From Rhodococcoides fascians A44A (GTDB lineage: Bacteria; Actinomycetota; Actinomycetes; Mycobacteriales; Mycobacteriaceae), in assembly GCF_000760735.1 (NCBI RefSeq), contig NZ_JMEX01000007.1, forward strand, positions 124,001 to 188,000: DNA of 64,000 nt, in the 5' to 3' direction. A program made the position numbers and the translations under genes. Shown piece by piece: positions 56,701 to 64,000 of the stretch. The notes under the pieces are model-generated. The model saw nothing but the letters and a program-made list of their open reading frames with translations, ran no database searches and was not told where the DNA came from. Position 1 is the first letter of the stretch. The number at the start of each line of letters is the position of its first letter.

Positions 56701-59700
56701 GGACCGAGCTGCACACCGGGCAGTAGGGCAGGTGCGACGTCCCGTGCAAAATGTTCTACCCGCTTCTTCTTGCCGAAGAGCCCCTTCGTTGCTTCTTCGG
56801 CGGCGAGCGCGAGCGTGTCGGCGTCGCCATGTTCGATGAAACTGGGTGTAAACACAGATGTCAGCGGGCCGCATTGCTGCTGCAGTAGGGCGATCTCGCC
56901 GAAGAGTGCCTGCTTCGATGTCGACCATTGAGCGGACTGAGCCAGGGTCAACACGTCGACCGACGGGATCGCACGGCCGATCTGACGCCGCGCCTGGGGA
57001 AGAAGTTGTTCGATCGATCCTGGTGCCTGCACCTTCTCGACGACCGATCGAACCGCGGGGCTGCGGAGAACGGCGTCCAGCGCGGCAGCCAGCTGTGCTG
57101 CGACCGCGCGAAAGTTGTCGTCGGTGGCTTGGGCGTCGATGATTCCGGCGATCGACCACGGGTTCTCCGTACTTATCGAAATCGACCGTGCGGCCCGTTC
57201 GAACTGCTGCAGGGCGCTGGTGATCTCACCTACCGGCGCCGACGGATCGGCGACGAACGCCGCGGGGATCGTCGCGACCGGTCCGTCGCCGAGACCGAGA
57301 ATCGTGTCGTACGCGGTCCACAATGAATGGTCGACGCCGTTCTTCTCGTGAATCTTTGTCGGATAGTCCTCGAGCGGTACGTGGTGTGACCGGACATCGG
57401 CAAGCTTGGCCGCCCAAGACCGGTTGTTGTAGCTGGTCGAATGTTCAATTGCGCGCTTGAGCTGATCGCGGATCGCGTTGGCGCTCTGATTCTTTCCATG
57501 CAGGTCGAGCGTGAACTTCGTCAGCCCTACTTTGTCGAGCCGCTTCTTCACGACGTCGAGTGCGGCCTGCTTCTCGGCAACGAACAGCACCGACTTGCCC
57601 TGTGAGAGGGTGTGCGCGATGAGGTTGGTGATCGTTTGAGATTTACCCGTCCCGGGCGGGCCTTCCAGAACGAACGTGTGGCCGTCGGCAGCCAGGGCTA
57701 CGGCACGGAGCTGGGAGCCGTCTGCGGGGATGGGAACTGGGACATCGAGCTCGTGCACCGGTACGGATTCGATATCGGAGCCGTCGGGTCGTCGTGCATC
57801 GCGGAAGGATTCGCCTGCGCTGTGCGTCAGGTGGCGGACGATGCGGCTCTGCTCCAGGATGTCCCAGTGATCGGTGAGGTCCTTCCACATTCCGAATGTC
57901 CCGAACTGGCAGATGGCGACCGACGCAGTCTCGTCGATCCGGAAGTCGAGGTTGTGCTCGACGAGCGCGGACCGTATGCCCTTGAGCGCCTCGTCGATGT
58001 CGATTCCGTGCTCATCGAGTGGCGGGTTCTCCAAGGCGGGGATCGACGCATTGTGTTTGAGGCGAAGCCACTCCACCAGGCAGTAGTTGGGTGTCGAGAC
58101 TCCCGCGGTGTCGACCTTCAACTTGAACTGGCTGCGACCCGTACCGCCCACCACCTTCACCGGAAGCAGGAACAGGGGAGCGCGAGCGTCTTTGCCGCTG
58201 CTGGTGGTGTGGATCAGCCCGCCGAACGTCAAGTACAGGTTGGCGTTACCGGTCTCCTCGAACATCGTGTGTGCAGTGCGCTGAAGATGCTTGAGCCGTG
58301 CTGCGTAGGTGTCCTGGGTGACGACGGCGTGGATGCGCTTCCGGTCGCGTAGGTAGTCGAGGATGGTGGCGTCGTCGACGTCCTGTGCTCGCCTTGCGCC
58401 TTGGAGTGCGTGGATGGAACTGAGTTCGTCGTGGGCGATGAGCTCGATGTCGGTGCCGGCGTGGACGAGGTCGTCGAGCATCGCAAGGCCGGAGTTGGGT
58501 ACGTGCAGGTCGATGACCTCGCGCATCGGCTTGAGGTTGAGAAGTCGATTTCGGGTACTGAGGTCCAGCAAGGAGCGCTTCCATTTTTGAACGCGTGGGG
58601 GAGCGGTGTCGGTGCTGTCGAGGACCAGGTCCGAGCTGTCCTGCGCGTCGAGCAGCTCGGTGGGAAGGTCCAGGTCAGCATTGACCGGTATCGGCGAACT
58701 CATTTCAGCCTTGACGGCTTCTACTTCATCCAGGCTCGGTAGCGGCCGGATACCGTCCTTGCGCGCCGACGAGATCGCGACAACGCCACGGAGCGCGCCG
58801 TGATCACTGAAGTGCCGACGTGCATCTGCCACAGCCTGTTTGAACGTGCCTCCCTCGGTGGTGTCGTAATACTTCGCTTCGACCGGAACGACGCGGCCGG
58901 ACTCCACCAGATTGATCAGTGCGTTCGACTCGGTAATGGTCGAGTGTGCGAGCTGACTTTCTTCACGCATGAAACCGGCGAATGCGTGACCGTTGATCAG
59001 CCAGATCACCGGACGGATGCCGACGGCTTCGAGGCACGCCGCGTACGTGACGGCGAGGTCTATGCATGTGCCGAACCGTTCGTCGAGCACCTGCGCGGTC
59101 GTCCGGATCTTCTGTCCGGTGTGCTCGAAGGATGCGGGTGGATCGATGTAGCGGATCTGTTGGTGGCGCAGCGACTCGTAAATGCCTGCCGCGATCTGGG
59201 CAGCCCGTTCGGGGCCTTTCTGGTAGCCGCCGAGGGATGGATCGCCGGTCGCCGAGCCGAGCAAATTGGATGCCGCGTCGAGCACGGAATTGACTGCGCG
59301 GGTGTTGGGTTGGACGAAGGCGGCCAGGGAGTCGAAGAAGACCGGGGCGTTGAACCACTCGTTGTGTGCCAGCACGCGAATCGGGGCATTGAGGTGGATG
59401 TCCTCGCCCCACAATCGAGCTACCGTGACGGCGATCGTCGCGGGATGGCTTTCGTTCAGCTCGCGAAGGTGTGGAATCGGCGGAACGATCGACGAGTAGT
59501 TGGACCAGACGACGTTCTCGCCGACGCGAAGCGCGCCGTCGTGGACGTCGGCTCGCTCTGGCGACAGTTGCTCACCGGCGCCGAACAGTTGGACGGACAC
59601 CTTTACATCGACCACGTCTGCGTCGGAGAGGTTGACTACCTCGACGCTGGTGATCAGCGGGACGCCGTTGTGGACGAGCGCGAGATTGACAGCGGGATGA

Positions 59701-59771
59701 GCATGGACCTCGATCGACAAGCCGTCGACCACCGTGTGAAACGGGTTGTGCTCCTGGCCGAGATCCTGCAT
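53769..59771 (-). CDS. Giant DUF4011/SF1 helicase/REase_MTES_1575/DUF3320 protein with transglutaminase-like domain
   Basis: A 2000-residue protein. A transglutaminase-like domain lies at about 190-320 with Cys236 (FGTCIDLAV) and His262 (NGHAF). DUF4011 begins near residue 410 (LLDLSTRNRLLNL). The SF1 helicase has Walker A GPPGTGKS (704-711), DEASQ (1326-1330), HYRSQDES and ITRARR. At about 1625-1710 is an REase_MTES_1575 (Vsr-like) nuclease domain, and DUF3320 closes the chain (about 1835-1990). GGAGG precedes the ATG. Such proteins are recurrent in defence islands, and the architecture points to a DNA-processing enzyme. The zinc-ribbon gene follows in the same operon. Confidence 0.86.
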   Translation of the reverse strand: MQDLGQEHNPFHTVVDGLSIEVHAHPAVNLALVHNGVPLITSVEVVNLSDADVVDVKVSVQLFGAGEQLSPERADVHDGALRVGENVVWSNYSSIVPPIPHLRELNESHPATIAVTVARLWGEDIHLNAPIRVLAHNEWFNAPVFFDSLAAFVQPNTRAVNSVLDAASNLLGSATGDPSLGGYQKGPERAAQIAAGIYESLRHQQIRYIDPPASFEHTGQKIRTTAQVLDERFGTCIDLAVTYAACLEAVGIRPVIWLINGHAFAGFMREESQLAHSTITESNALINLVESGRVVPVEAKYYDTTEGGTFKQAVADARRHFSDHGALRGVVAISSARKDGIRPLPSLDEVEAVKAEMSSPIPVNADLDLPTELLDAQDSSDLVLDSTDTAPPRVQKWKRSLLDLSTRNRLLNLKPMREVIDLHVPNSGLAMLDDLVHAGTDIELIAHDELSSIHALQGARRAQDVDDATILDYLRDRKRIHAVVTQDTYAARLKHLQRTAHTMFEETGNANLYLTFGGLIHTTSSGKDARAPLFLLPVKVVGGTGRSQFKLKVDTAGVSTPNYCLVEWLRLKHNASIPALENPPLDEHGIDIDEALKGIRSALVEHNLDFRIDETASVAICQFGTFGMWKDLTDHWDILEQSRIVRHLTHSAGESFRDARRPDGSDIESVPVHELDVPVPIPADGSQLRAVALAADGHTFVLEGPPGTGKSQTITNLIAHTLSQGKSVLFVAEKQAALDVVKKRLDKVGLTKFTLDLHGKNQSANAIRDQLKRAIEHSTSYNNRSWAAKLADVRSHHVPLEDYPTKIHEKNGVDHSLWTAYDTILGLGDGPVATIPAAFVADPSAPVGEITSALQQFERAARSISISTENPWSIAGIIDAQATDDNFRAVAAQLAAALDAVLRSPAVRSVVEKVQAPGSIEQLLPQARRQIGRAIPSVDVLTLAQSAQWSTSKQALFGEIALLQQQCGPLTSVFTPSFIEHGDADTLALAAEEATKGLFGKKKRVEHFARDVAPALLPGVQLGPEAALPLLRSIPSARQLTSQTVQHMRQLLAHYAPQTWNPFSPDAAQQLQVQFDYIEQTAMFARTQGQLWQLLAAAGPVTPHDIDTLEGVAHGWRSWRQILGSSEADIDRWRNNTHWLTAWQRDSQLWLDAIRTDGSAPIRQWSTMTAFLNPLRSAGLNDLVRELLTGAIPANQAEIAFMRGVAQTSLGERRRKHGLSQFDRAIKDGQIDDFADASAASRSEQISALPAALLERRSFQAGSLTGDVGHLRRALDAKRGGTTFRQLMNRYSTYILEATPCFFVSPTSLAQFVPPGSVTFDLVVFDEASQVTVPQAIGALGRGRSAVIVGDSQQMPPTAIGVVSTNDRDDYTEDDEVIPEDLDSILTEAVESGVPRLWLSWHYRSQDESLIAFSNEKYYEGRLASLPSPGGDDTAGVEWRRVDGHFNRETKDRPRTNIVEAEAIVAEIRSRLSNAHLAAQSIGVVTFNAQQQTLVRDLLEASGDPLILDQLREDRDDGIFVKNLENVQGDERDVILFSAAFSKKPDDPKLPLNFGPLTRTGGEKRLNVAITRARRKVIIYTSFEPTDIDLSCTRSVGIAHLRGYLEQAAQASRTDDARPTHSRAASDEMQAGLVQSLRDHGYEVEANYGLSDFVLDVVVREPGSKQWQVAILLDGPQWAQRPTVADRDLTPQLLESMMHWGSSVRVWLPDWIDGPDAVIAQVGDAIAASKERIAARQAQIDAAAEAQAAAIAAAAVTADEPLILPDEFAPDAERWLKPAPSTDSVSEPEEPALVARIAVEEPTASFEEPRDWHGRGIAYVEASSSMLGVRDDLDRMHSPAVKNTIMRAVQETVSIEGPISLDRLARNVARRFGFDRVAAARRDFVLQSVPEELIERSDELGSFVWPKELDRATWRGFRKTSSDLNRPLTDVAPEEIINAMMSVCARTGQPDYDVLLRQTLQTFNQKRLTGPTRERLEAVIELGIQRGRLIKVNEMYRVGS

Positions 59772-59927
59772 CTGTCCTCCGAACTCCGTCGTTCATCGCT
59801 CTGTCGATGGTCGCGGTGTTGCCGCCAACCTTCATACGCTAGAGGGACCCACCGACAGAATGCTGGGAAGAACGGTATCGGACATAGAGGGTCCGTGCTT
59901 ACCGATGCTAAGAGTGTTGGCAGTGGT

Positions 59928-59943
59928 TCATTTGGGTGAATGA
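59928..59943. promoter_or_regulatory. Island operator, copy C
   Basis: TCATTT-GGGT-GAATGA differs from copies A and B by one arm base and one central base. It lies 156 nt before the giant DUF4011 gene and 88 nt before the HIRAN gene, again in a divergent promoter and in the same orientation. Confidence 0.7.
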
Positions 59944-60031
59944 CGCCGGGCGAGGTCGAAAGTGGTTCGTTGCGGCACTGGTCGAGTTGTCGGTTAACGT
60001 CGTAATTGTTCGGTGAGACGAGGGGGATCTG

Positions 60032-61177
60032 ATGGCGAACAGCGGTGGACAGTGGCAGCCCTACCCGCTGTGGGGTGGCCGAGGCGACTGGTGCGACGAG
60101 GAAGTCGTCGGAGTTCATGCATATGTCGACGCGATCCGGGCGACCTTGGGTTCGGACTTCGATCCTTCGGGTTCCACTGTCCGACGCACTGTCGAGTTGA
60201 TTCCCGAGCCCGACAATCCGCACGATCGCTACGCGGTGTCGGTGCGAGCATCGAATTACCTCATCGGTTATCTCGCACGTGAGCGCGCGATCCTGTTCCA
60301 CAACCGGTTGATGGATCTCATCAACCGGGGGCTCGTCCCGACGGTGCCTGCCTCGATTCGCGCCTATGACCAGAACCGCTGGGACGACCGACCCGGTGTT
60401 CCCATCGACTTGGCCGTCAATATCGACGTTCAGGTCAGCGAGCCACACCTCATACTTCCCGGCAACGAACCTCCCAGAGTCCCGTACACGGTGCTGCCTC
60501 ACGGATACTCGGTCCAGGTGACGAAGGTGGACGACCACTTCGATGTGCTCCGGCACTTCGTCGAGCCGGAAGGCGAGCTCGAACTGCTCGTCACGCTGCA
60601 CGAGATCGAAGTCAGCACGGCCAAGACCGAGAAGAAGGTTGTCGAGGTGCGGGTCGAGGACCACCGAATCGGCCAACTGACTCCGCAGACGAGCGCAAAG
60701 TTTCTACCCGCTGTCCGACACTTGGAGAGCCGGGGACTGGTAACGGTAGGTCGCGGCTGGTTCAAGGGTTCGTCCGTTTCGGCGCAAGTGTCGCTGATGG
60801 CCGCAAAAGCCCACGAGCTGCCGGATGATTTCCTGACCGGCGATCCGAGGACTGTGATTCCGCTTAATCGCCCCCGGCGGACGCCGGTCGCCGATGAAGT
60901 GCCTGTTGCCTCAGCTAAAACATCGGCTAGTAGGACCTTCGTTATCGAATTGGTCACCTCGCAACCCCTGACGCCCTGGCAGCAGAAGGAAGCGCTCAAG
61001 CTTCTGCGTGCTGCAGCGTCGGCGCTGGGCGAACCTGCTGACGAGCCCACGGTGACGGACAGCACGATACGTGCCGTGGTGCTCCACGAACACGCTGAGA
61101 TGATCGCGAATGCAATTGCAGGAATCGAGGATTCGGATTTTTCGTTAGCGAACGGGTATCGGCTAGGGAGCAGGTAG
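60032..61177 (+). CDS. Stand-alone HIRAN domain protein
   Basis: A 381-residue protein. The HIRAN domain covers about residues 22-110: VVGVHAYVDAIRATLG, then VELIPEPDNPHDRYAVSV and YLIGYLARERA. HIRAN domains bind DNA ends or damaged single strands and are usually fused to SNF2 helicases or nucleases; here the rest (120-381) is of unknown type, with a strand-rich middle and a helical C-terminus containing QQKEALKLLRAAASALG. GAGGGGGATC precedes the ATG. It diverges from the giant DUF4011 gene across the third palindrome, so it probably feeds DNA-end recognition into the helicases of this island. Confidence 0.75.
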   Translation: MANSGGQWQPYPLWGGRGDWCDEEVVGVHAYVDAIRATLGSDFDPSGSTVRRTVELIPEPDNPHDRYAVSVRASNYLIGYLARERAILFHNRLMDLINRGLVPTVPASIRAYDQNRWDDRPGVPIDLAVNIDVQVSEPHLILPGNEPPRVPYTVLPHGYSVQVTKVDDHFDVLRHFVEPEGELELLVTLHEIEVSTAKTEKKVVEVRVEDHRIGQLTPQTSAKFLPAVRHLESRGLVTVGRGWFKGSSVSAQVSLMAAKAHELPDDFLTGDPRTVIPLNRPRRTPVADEVPVASAKTSASRTFVIELVTSQPLTPWQQKEALKLLRAAASALGEPADEPTVTDSTIRAVVLHEHAEMIANAIAGIEDSDFSLANGYRLGSR

Positions 61178-61295
61178 CCACGGCTGCGCTGCGCCTGGCA
61201 GTATGATCAATACGAGTTTTGTAGATCGAATTTGAGGTCAGTAATCGTGCGTTTCGATCCTAACGACCAGTACCGTTCGTGAGTAGTTCACACAG

Positions 61296-62501
61296 ATGGG
61301 TGAGGTAATGACTGCGGATGAAGGTACGAAATCAGGGCAACCTGGCGAGTCCTCTCAATCTGGCGCAGGTGTTGGGTCCAGTGACACCGGTGGAGGGGCG
61401 CGTCCAAAGTCGGCCGGCAGGTCGAAGCCAAGCAAGAAAAGCGGTCCCCGGAAGGCTTCGAAGGTGGCGTCTGGCAAGAAACGGGTTGGTGCGAAAACGC
61501 GCCCCGCTGTTGTGGCCAAGTTTCCCCGCCACACGCTGGTGCAGGCGCTTCGCATACCGGAAGCTATCTATAAACAAAATGGTGGAAACCCGGCAACTAC
61601 GAAGGAAGCGGTCACATTCGCTGGGGGTCGTTCAGTGACCGGTGCGTATCAACTAGAGATATCATCCGCCAAAAAGTACGGCTTTCTCAAGCTGGAGGGC
61701 GGCAAGTTGGCTCTCGAGGAGAGGGCGCGGCGCGCAATTGCGCCTCAGTCTGAGGGCGACAAGGTCGCTGCTTTCCGCGAGGCGGTCCTGGCTGCGCCTG
61801 AGATCTCCGACGTCTATAATTTCTATCGTGGAGAAAATCTGCCCGATTCGAACTTTTTGGTCAATGCTCTGACGGACAAGTTTGGAATTCCTGCCGACAA
61901 GACTGCCGAGTTTCTCTCGATCTTGACTGACTCGCTAGAGCAAGCGGAGTTGGTAGACAGTTCAGGCGACAGGCCTAGGCTCCGCGATATTGGAAGGGAT
62001 GAGCGACATCAATTTTCATCTGCAGAGACGCCTAACAGGCCTCTGGGCTCTCCAGTGGTCAAGGGGCAGGGTACTTGTTTTGTAATGCAGCCATTTCAAG
62101 CGCCTCTTGGTGGATATTATGAATCAATTTTCTTGCCCGCGATCGAACAGACTGGACTTTCCGCAGTACGAGCCGATGCGGATATCTTCGGAACCGGAAA
62201 GATCATAGATCAAATTTGGCGCGGGATTAGGGGTGCCACTGTGTTGATTGCTGAGCTTACGACCAAGAATCCAAATGTCTTTTACGAGCTGGGTCTTGCG
62301 CATGCATTGCAGAAACCGGTTATCCTGGTCTCCTCGAATCAGGACGATGTGCCCTTCGATCTCAGACACATTCGAGTGATTCTTTACGACAAATCAGATC
62401 CGTTTTGGGGCACCAAGCTCATCGATAAGGTAGCCGACAATGTTCGCTCGGCAATGCACGACCCTGAAGATGCAATTTTTAGGATTGAAGATGTCCGGTA
62501 G
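61296..62501 (+). CDS. TIR-like/nucleoside 2-deoxyribosyltransferase-like protein with N-terminal helical region
   Basis: A 401-residue protein. A Lys/Gly/Ser-rich disordered start (to about residue 75) is followed by a winged-helix-like region with AVTFAGGRSVTGAYQLEIS, and then a C-terminal domain from about 259: CFVMQPF (Phe262), VRADADIFGTG, VLIAELTTKNPNVFYELG with Glu331. This pattern is that of NDT-like enzymes of the TIR-related fold, which in several defence systems cleave NAD or nucleotides. A TATGAT box at 61202-61207 could be its promoter. An ATG at 61308 is an alternative start. The gene is AT-richer than the HIRAN gene. Confidence 0.7.
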   Translation: MGEVMTADEGTKSGQPGESSQSGAGVGSSDTGGGARPKSAGRSKPSKKSGPRKASKVASGKKRVGAKTRPAVVAKFPRHTLVQALRIPEAIYKQNGGNPATTKEAVTFAGGRSVTGAYQLEISSAKKYGFLKLEGGKLALEERARRAIAPQSEGDKVAAFREAVLAAPEISDVYNFYRGENLPDSNFLVNALTDKFGIPADKTAEFLSILTDSLEQAELVDSSGDRPRLRDIGRDERHQFSSAETPNRPLGSPVVKGQGTCFVMQPFQAPLGGYYESIFLPAIEQTGLSAVRADADIFGTGKIIDQIWRGIRGATVLIAELTTKNPNVFYELGLAHALQKPVILVSSNQDDVPFDLRHIRVILYDKSDPFWGTKLIDKVADNVRSAMHDPEDAIFRIEDVR

Positions 62502-62738
62502 CAACATGGTCTTATAAAAAGTCGTATGTATACGGCGAGTGTCGTGGCGTAGGACTGGTGGCTTTGTGGACGAGCCCCGTCAGATTAAACGGGTCCCCGT
62601 TTCGATCTCTGAAGAGACGGGGTGATGGTAATAGCTTCAGAAAGTCTCTTCCTTGAGCTGGACGCGCGAAATAGGAGAAGATCATCTTCGGGTTCAACGC
62701 TGCCTATTTCATCCACAAGTACAAATTTCGTTGCTATT

Positions 62739-63005
62739 TCAGGGTGGTCCTGGGATCGGCCGCATTAGCGAGTTCCCATTATCGTCCGTTCCGTCGGACG
62801 GCTCCAAGTCTTCGGGTGCAGCACCGCCCCAGGGCATGTCGAGGTCTTCGTTCATGTTCACAGCCTGAACAAGGTAGCCGTCGCCAGACGCTTCGAGGAT
62901 CGTAACGAGGTCGCCACGGCCAATCTTCAGATGAGCGAGGTTGTCAGTGACAACGCGAGCCAGTTCGAAATCTTCAAATCTTCCGTTCTTCATTACTTTA
63001 CCCAT
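62739..63005 (-). CDS. DUF4926-like small protein, probable immunity protein
   Basis: An 88-residue acidic protein. The pattern FEDFELARVVTDNLAHLKIGRGDLVTILEASGDGYLVQAV resembles the DUF4926 SH3-like family, often encoded next to DUF6883 toxin domains. Its start overlaps the toxin stop (a second ATG forms TAATG at 62993), which is the usual arrangement of toxin and immunity genes. Confidence 0.65.
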   Translation of the reverse strand: MGKVMKNGRFEDFELARVVTDNLAHLKIGRGDLVTILEASGDGYLVQAVNMNEDLDMPWGGAAPEDLEPSDGTDDNGNSLMRPIPGPP

Positions 63006-64000
63006 CCGGTGAAAGGGGTTGTCAGCTTTATTGTTCCGTCCTTCAACAGTATCCAGCCAGTCTCGATCATTGCGCTCTTGCCCGCCGCACTGTTCTGGCC
63101 GACGAGCTCGATGGGGATACTCAGCCGCTGCCCATGTTGGTCGATCGTTCCGAGTTCGAACTTTCCTGCAAGGAATGCCTCGTTCGCTTTGGCGATGTAG
63201 TGCTCCATGAGCTGGTCAGCGTCTGCTTTCGTGTAGCCGAATGACGCGAAGATTTCAGACTTGCCCTTGGATTTGGACGGATCGAGTACGTACTCGGAGA
63301 ACTTACGCACATCCGCCTTCGCGACGTCGTGTGGGTTGATCTTGGTTGCCCCGACCCGTACGAGCAACGCCTTCATCGAGGCCAGAGCTTTGACCGCAAC
63401 CTGGCCGACCCTGCTGGCTTCGAGTGCAGTGGTGACTATCTTCACCGCGGCGCGGAGCTTCGAAATCACAGAGGCGACACGAGCCGCAACCACAGCGATT
63501 CGAGCCGAGATACCCGCCGCCGATGCGCCGAGCGACAGTCCGCCCAACCACGAAAGTGCGGCTCCGGCAGCCGCCATCGCCGCCGTCTCTATGACGAGAT
63601 CCTTCAACATCTCTATGATCTCGTGATGCGCGTCGTCCAGGTGCTGGGCGTAGTCGTCGCACGCACGCGCTGTCGCGGCAAACGAGTCGGCGACATCGAC
63701 ACTGTTCTGACGAAGCGTCGAGCACTCCGATACGGCGGCATCGACCTCTGGAGTCCGCTGGGCCTGCACCAGAGAGATTGCTGCGTCGATCAAGGGTGGT
63801 GTTTGCCGAATGCCGGATTCCGCACTTCGCCACGCGACTGCCGCTGACCGAAGCTGGTCTTGGTGGCCGTTGGGCCAGGCGTAACCGACGATTCCGGAGA
63901 TCAGATCCCATCCCCATGGTTCGTCTGTATCTCCGCCCGCGGCAGAGGGCAAACCTGAGCTGTTCTCCGGGATATCGTCCTCGACCGGCGGAGCAGGTGG
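62993..64000 (-). CDS. Type VII-secreted polymorphic toxin with DUF6883-like C-terminal domain (5' partial)
   Basis: The frame is open to the window edge, so the N-terminus is missing. The remaining part starts in a Pro/Glu-rich stretch, then a WXG-like helical hairpin (WRSAESG near the middle), a Gly/Ala-rich hydrophobic region (MAAAGAALSWLGGLSLGASAAG), and a C-terminal domain with VRKFSEYVLDPSKSKGKSEIF, FGYTKADADQLMEHY and WILLKDGTIKLTTPF, matching the DUF6883 layout. Such proteins use ESX-type secretion and act between neighbouring cells. The toxic activity is not known to me. The small gene downstream is probably its immunity partner. Confidence 0.68.
   Translation of the reverse strand, partial: PPAPPVEDDIPENSSGLPSAAGGDTDEPWGWDLISGIVGYAWPNGHQDQLRSAAVAWRSAESGIRQTPPLIDAAISLVQAQRTPEVDAAVSECSTLRQNSVDVADSFAATARACDDYAQHLDDAHHEIIEMLKDLVIETAAMAAAGAALSWLGGLSLGASAAGISARIAVVAARVASVISKLRAAVKIVTTALEASRVGQVAVKALASMKALLVRVGATKINPHDVAKADVRKFSEYVLDPSKSKGKSEIFASFGYTKADADQLMEHYIAKANEAFLAGKFELGTIDQHGQRLSIPIELVGQNSAAGKSAMIETGWILLKDGTIKLTTPFTGWVK

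Noticed and set aside
1-64000. CRISPR array
   Set aside because: No regularly spaced direct repeats and no cas-like genes were seen.

Overview
The window is high-GC actinobacterial chromosome. A Rhodococcus-like member of the Mycobacteriales fits best: there is a mycothiol-type maleylpyruvate isomerase, a PhnF-type operator of the mycobacterial kind, DUF2510 and Ltp-repeat lipoproteins, and a type VII secretion (WXG-like) polymorphic toxin at the right edge. The genus is inference.

Layout. (1) 1-4.8 kb: the end of a branched-chain amino acid/amide ABC transporter (livM fragment, livG, livF, substrate-binding lipoprotein), an EVE-domain protein and a membrane diguanylate cyclase. (2) 4.8-11.6 kb: a phosphonate uptake and catabolism operon on the minus strand (PhnX-like hydrolase, phnD, phnC, a double-length phnE, a phosphonate-associated alcohol dehydrogenase). 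A phnF-like GntR gene diverges from it, with two palindromic operators in the shared promoter region. (3) 11.6-14.3 kb: a mycothiol-dependent isomerase-like protein, two surface proteins (PASTA-like and DUF2510/Ltp) and an orphan colicin-immunity-like gene. (4) 14.3-18.8 kb: a patchy, AT-richer stretch with two small membrane proteins, a decayed IS21-type istB and a membrane alpha/beta hydrolase whose reading frame continues past an amber stop. (5) 19-62.5 kb: a very large defence island.

The island holds three modules. Module A (19.1-28.0 kb, plus strand) is an SF1 helicase with a Vsr-like nuclease, an SF2 helicase, a PD-(D/E)XK nuclease with a RAMA domain, a winged-helix PD-(D/E)XK protein and a small zinc-finger-like protein. 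Module B (28.1-52.9 kb) is a DISARM-like minus-strand operon: a SNF2 helicase (DrmD-like), an N6-adenine methyltransferase, a 2123-residue YprA/DUF1998 helicase fused to a nuclease-like domain, and a UvrD helicase with an N-terminal RelE-like domain. It diverges from a plus-strand pair, an unknown 1135-residue protein and a second YprA/DUF1998 helicase. Module C (52.9-61.2 kb) is a 2000-residue transglutaminase/DUF4011/SF1 helicase/REase_MTES_1575/DUF3320 protein with two small downstream genes, divergent from a stand-alone HIRAN protein. A TIR-like/nucleoside deoxyribosyltransferase-like protein follows.

The main discovery is a 16-bp palindrome, TCATTY-GNGT-GAATGA. It occurs once in each of the three divergent promoter regions of the island (18901, 44451, 59928), in the same orientation. 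It suggests that all three modules, and the divergent membrane hydrolase, form one co-regulated and possibly single composite anti-phage system. I know of no described system with this gene set, but I could not search. The window ends inside a WXG/DUF6883 toxin gene with a DUF4926-like partner.
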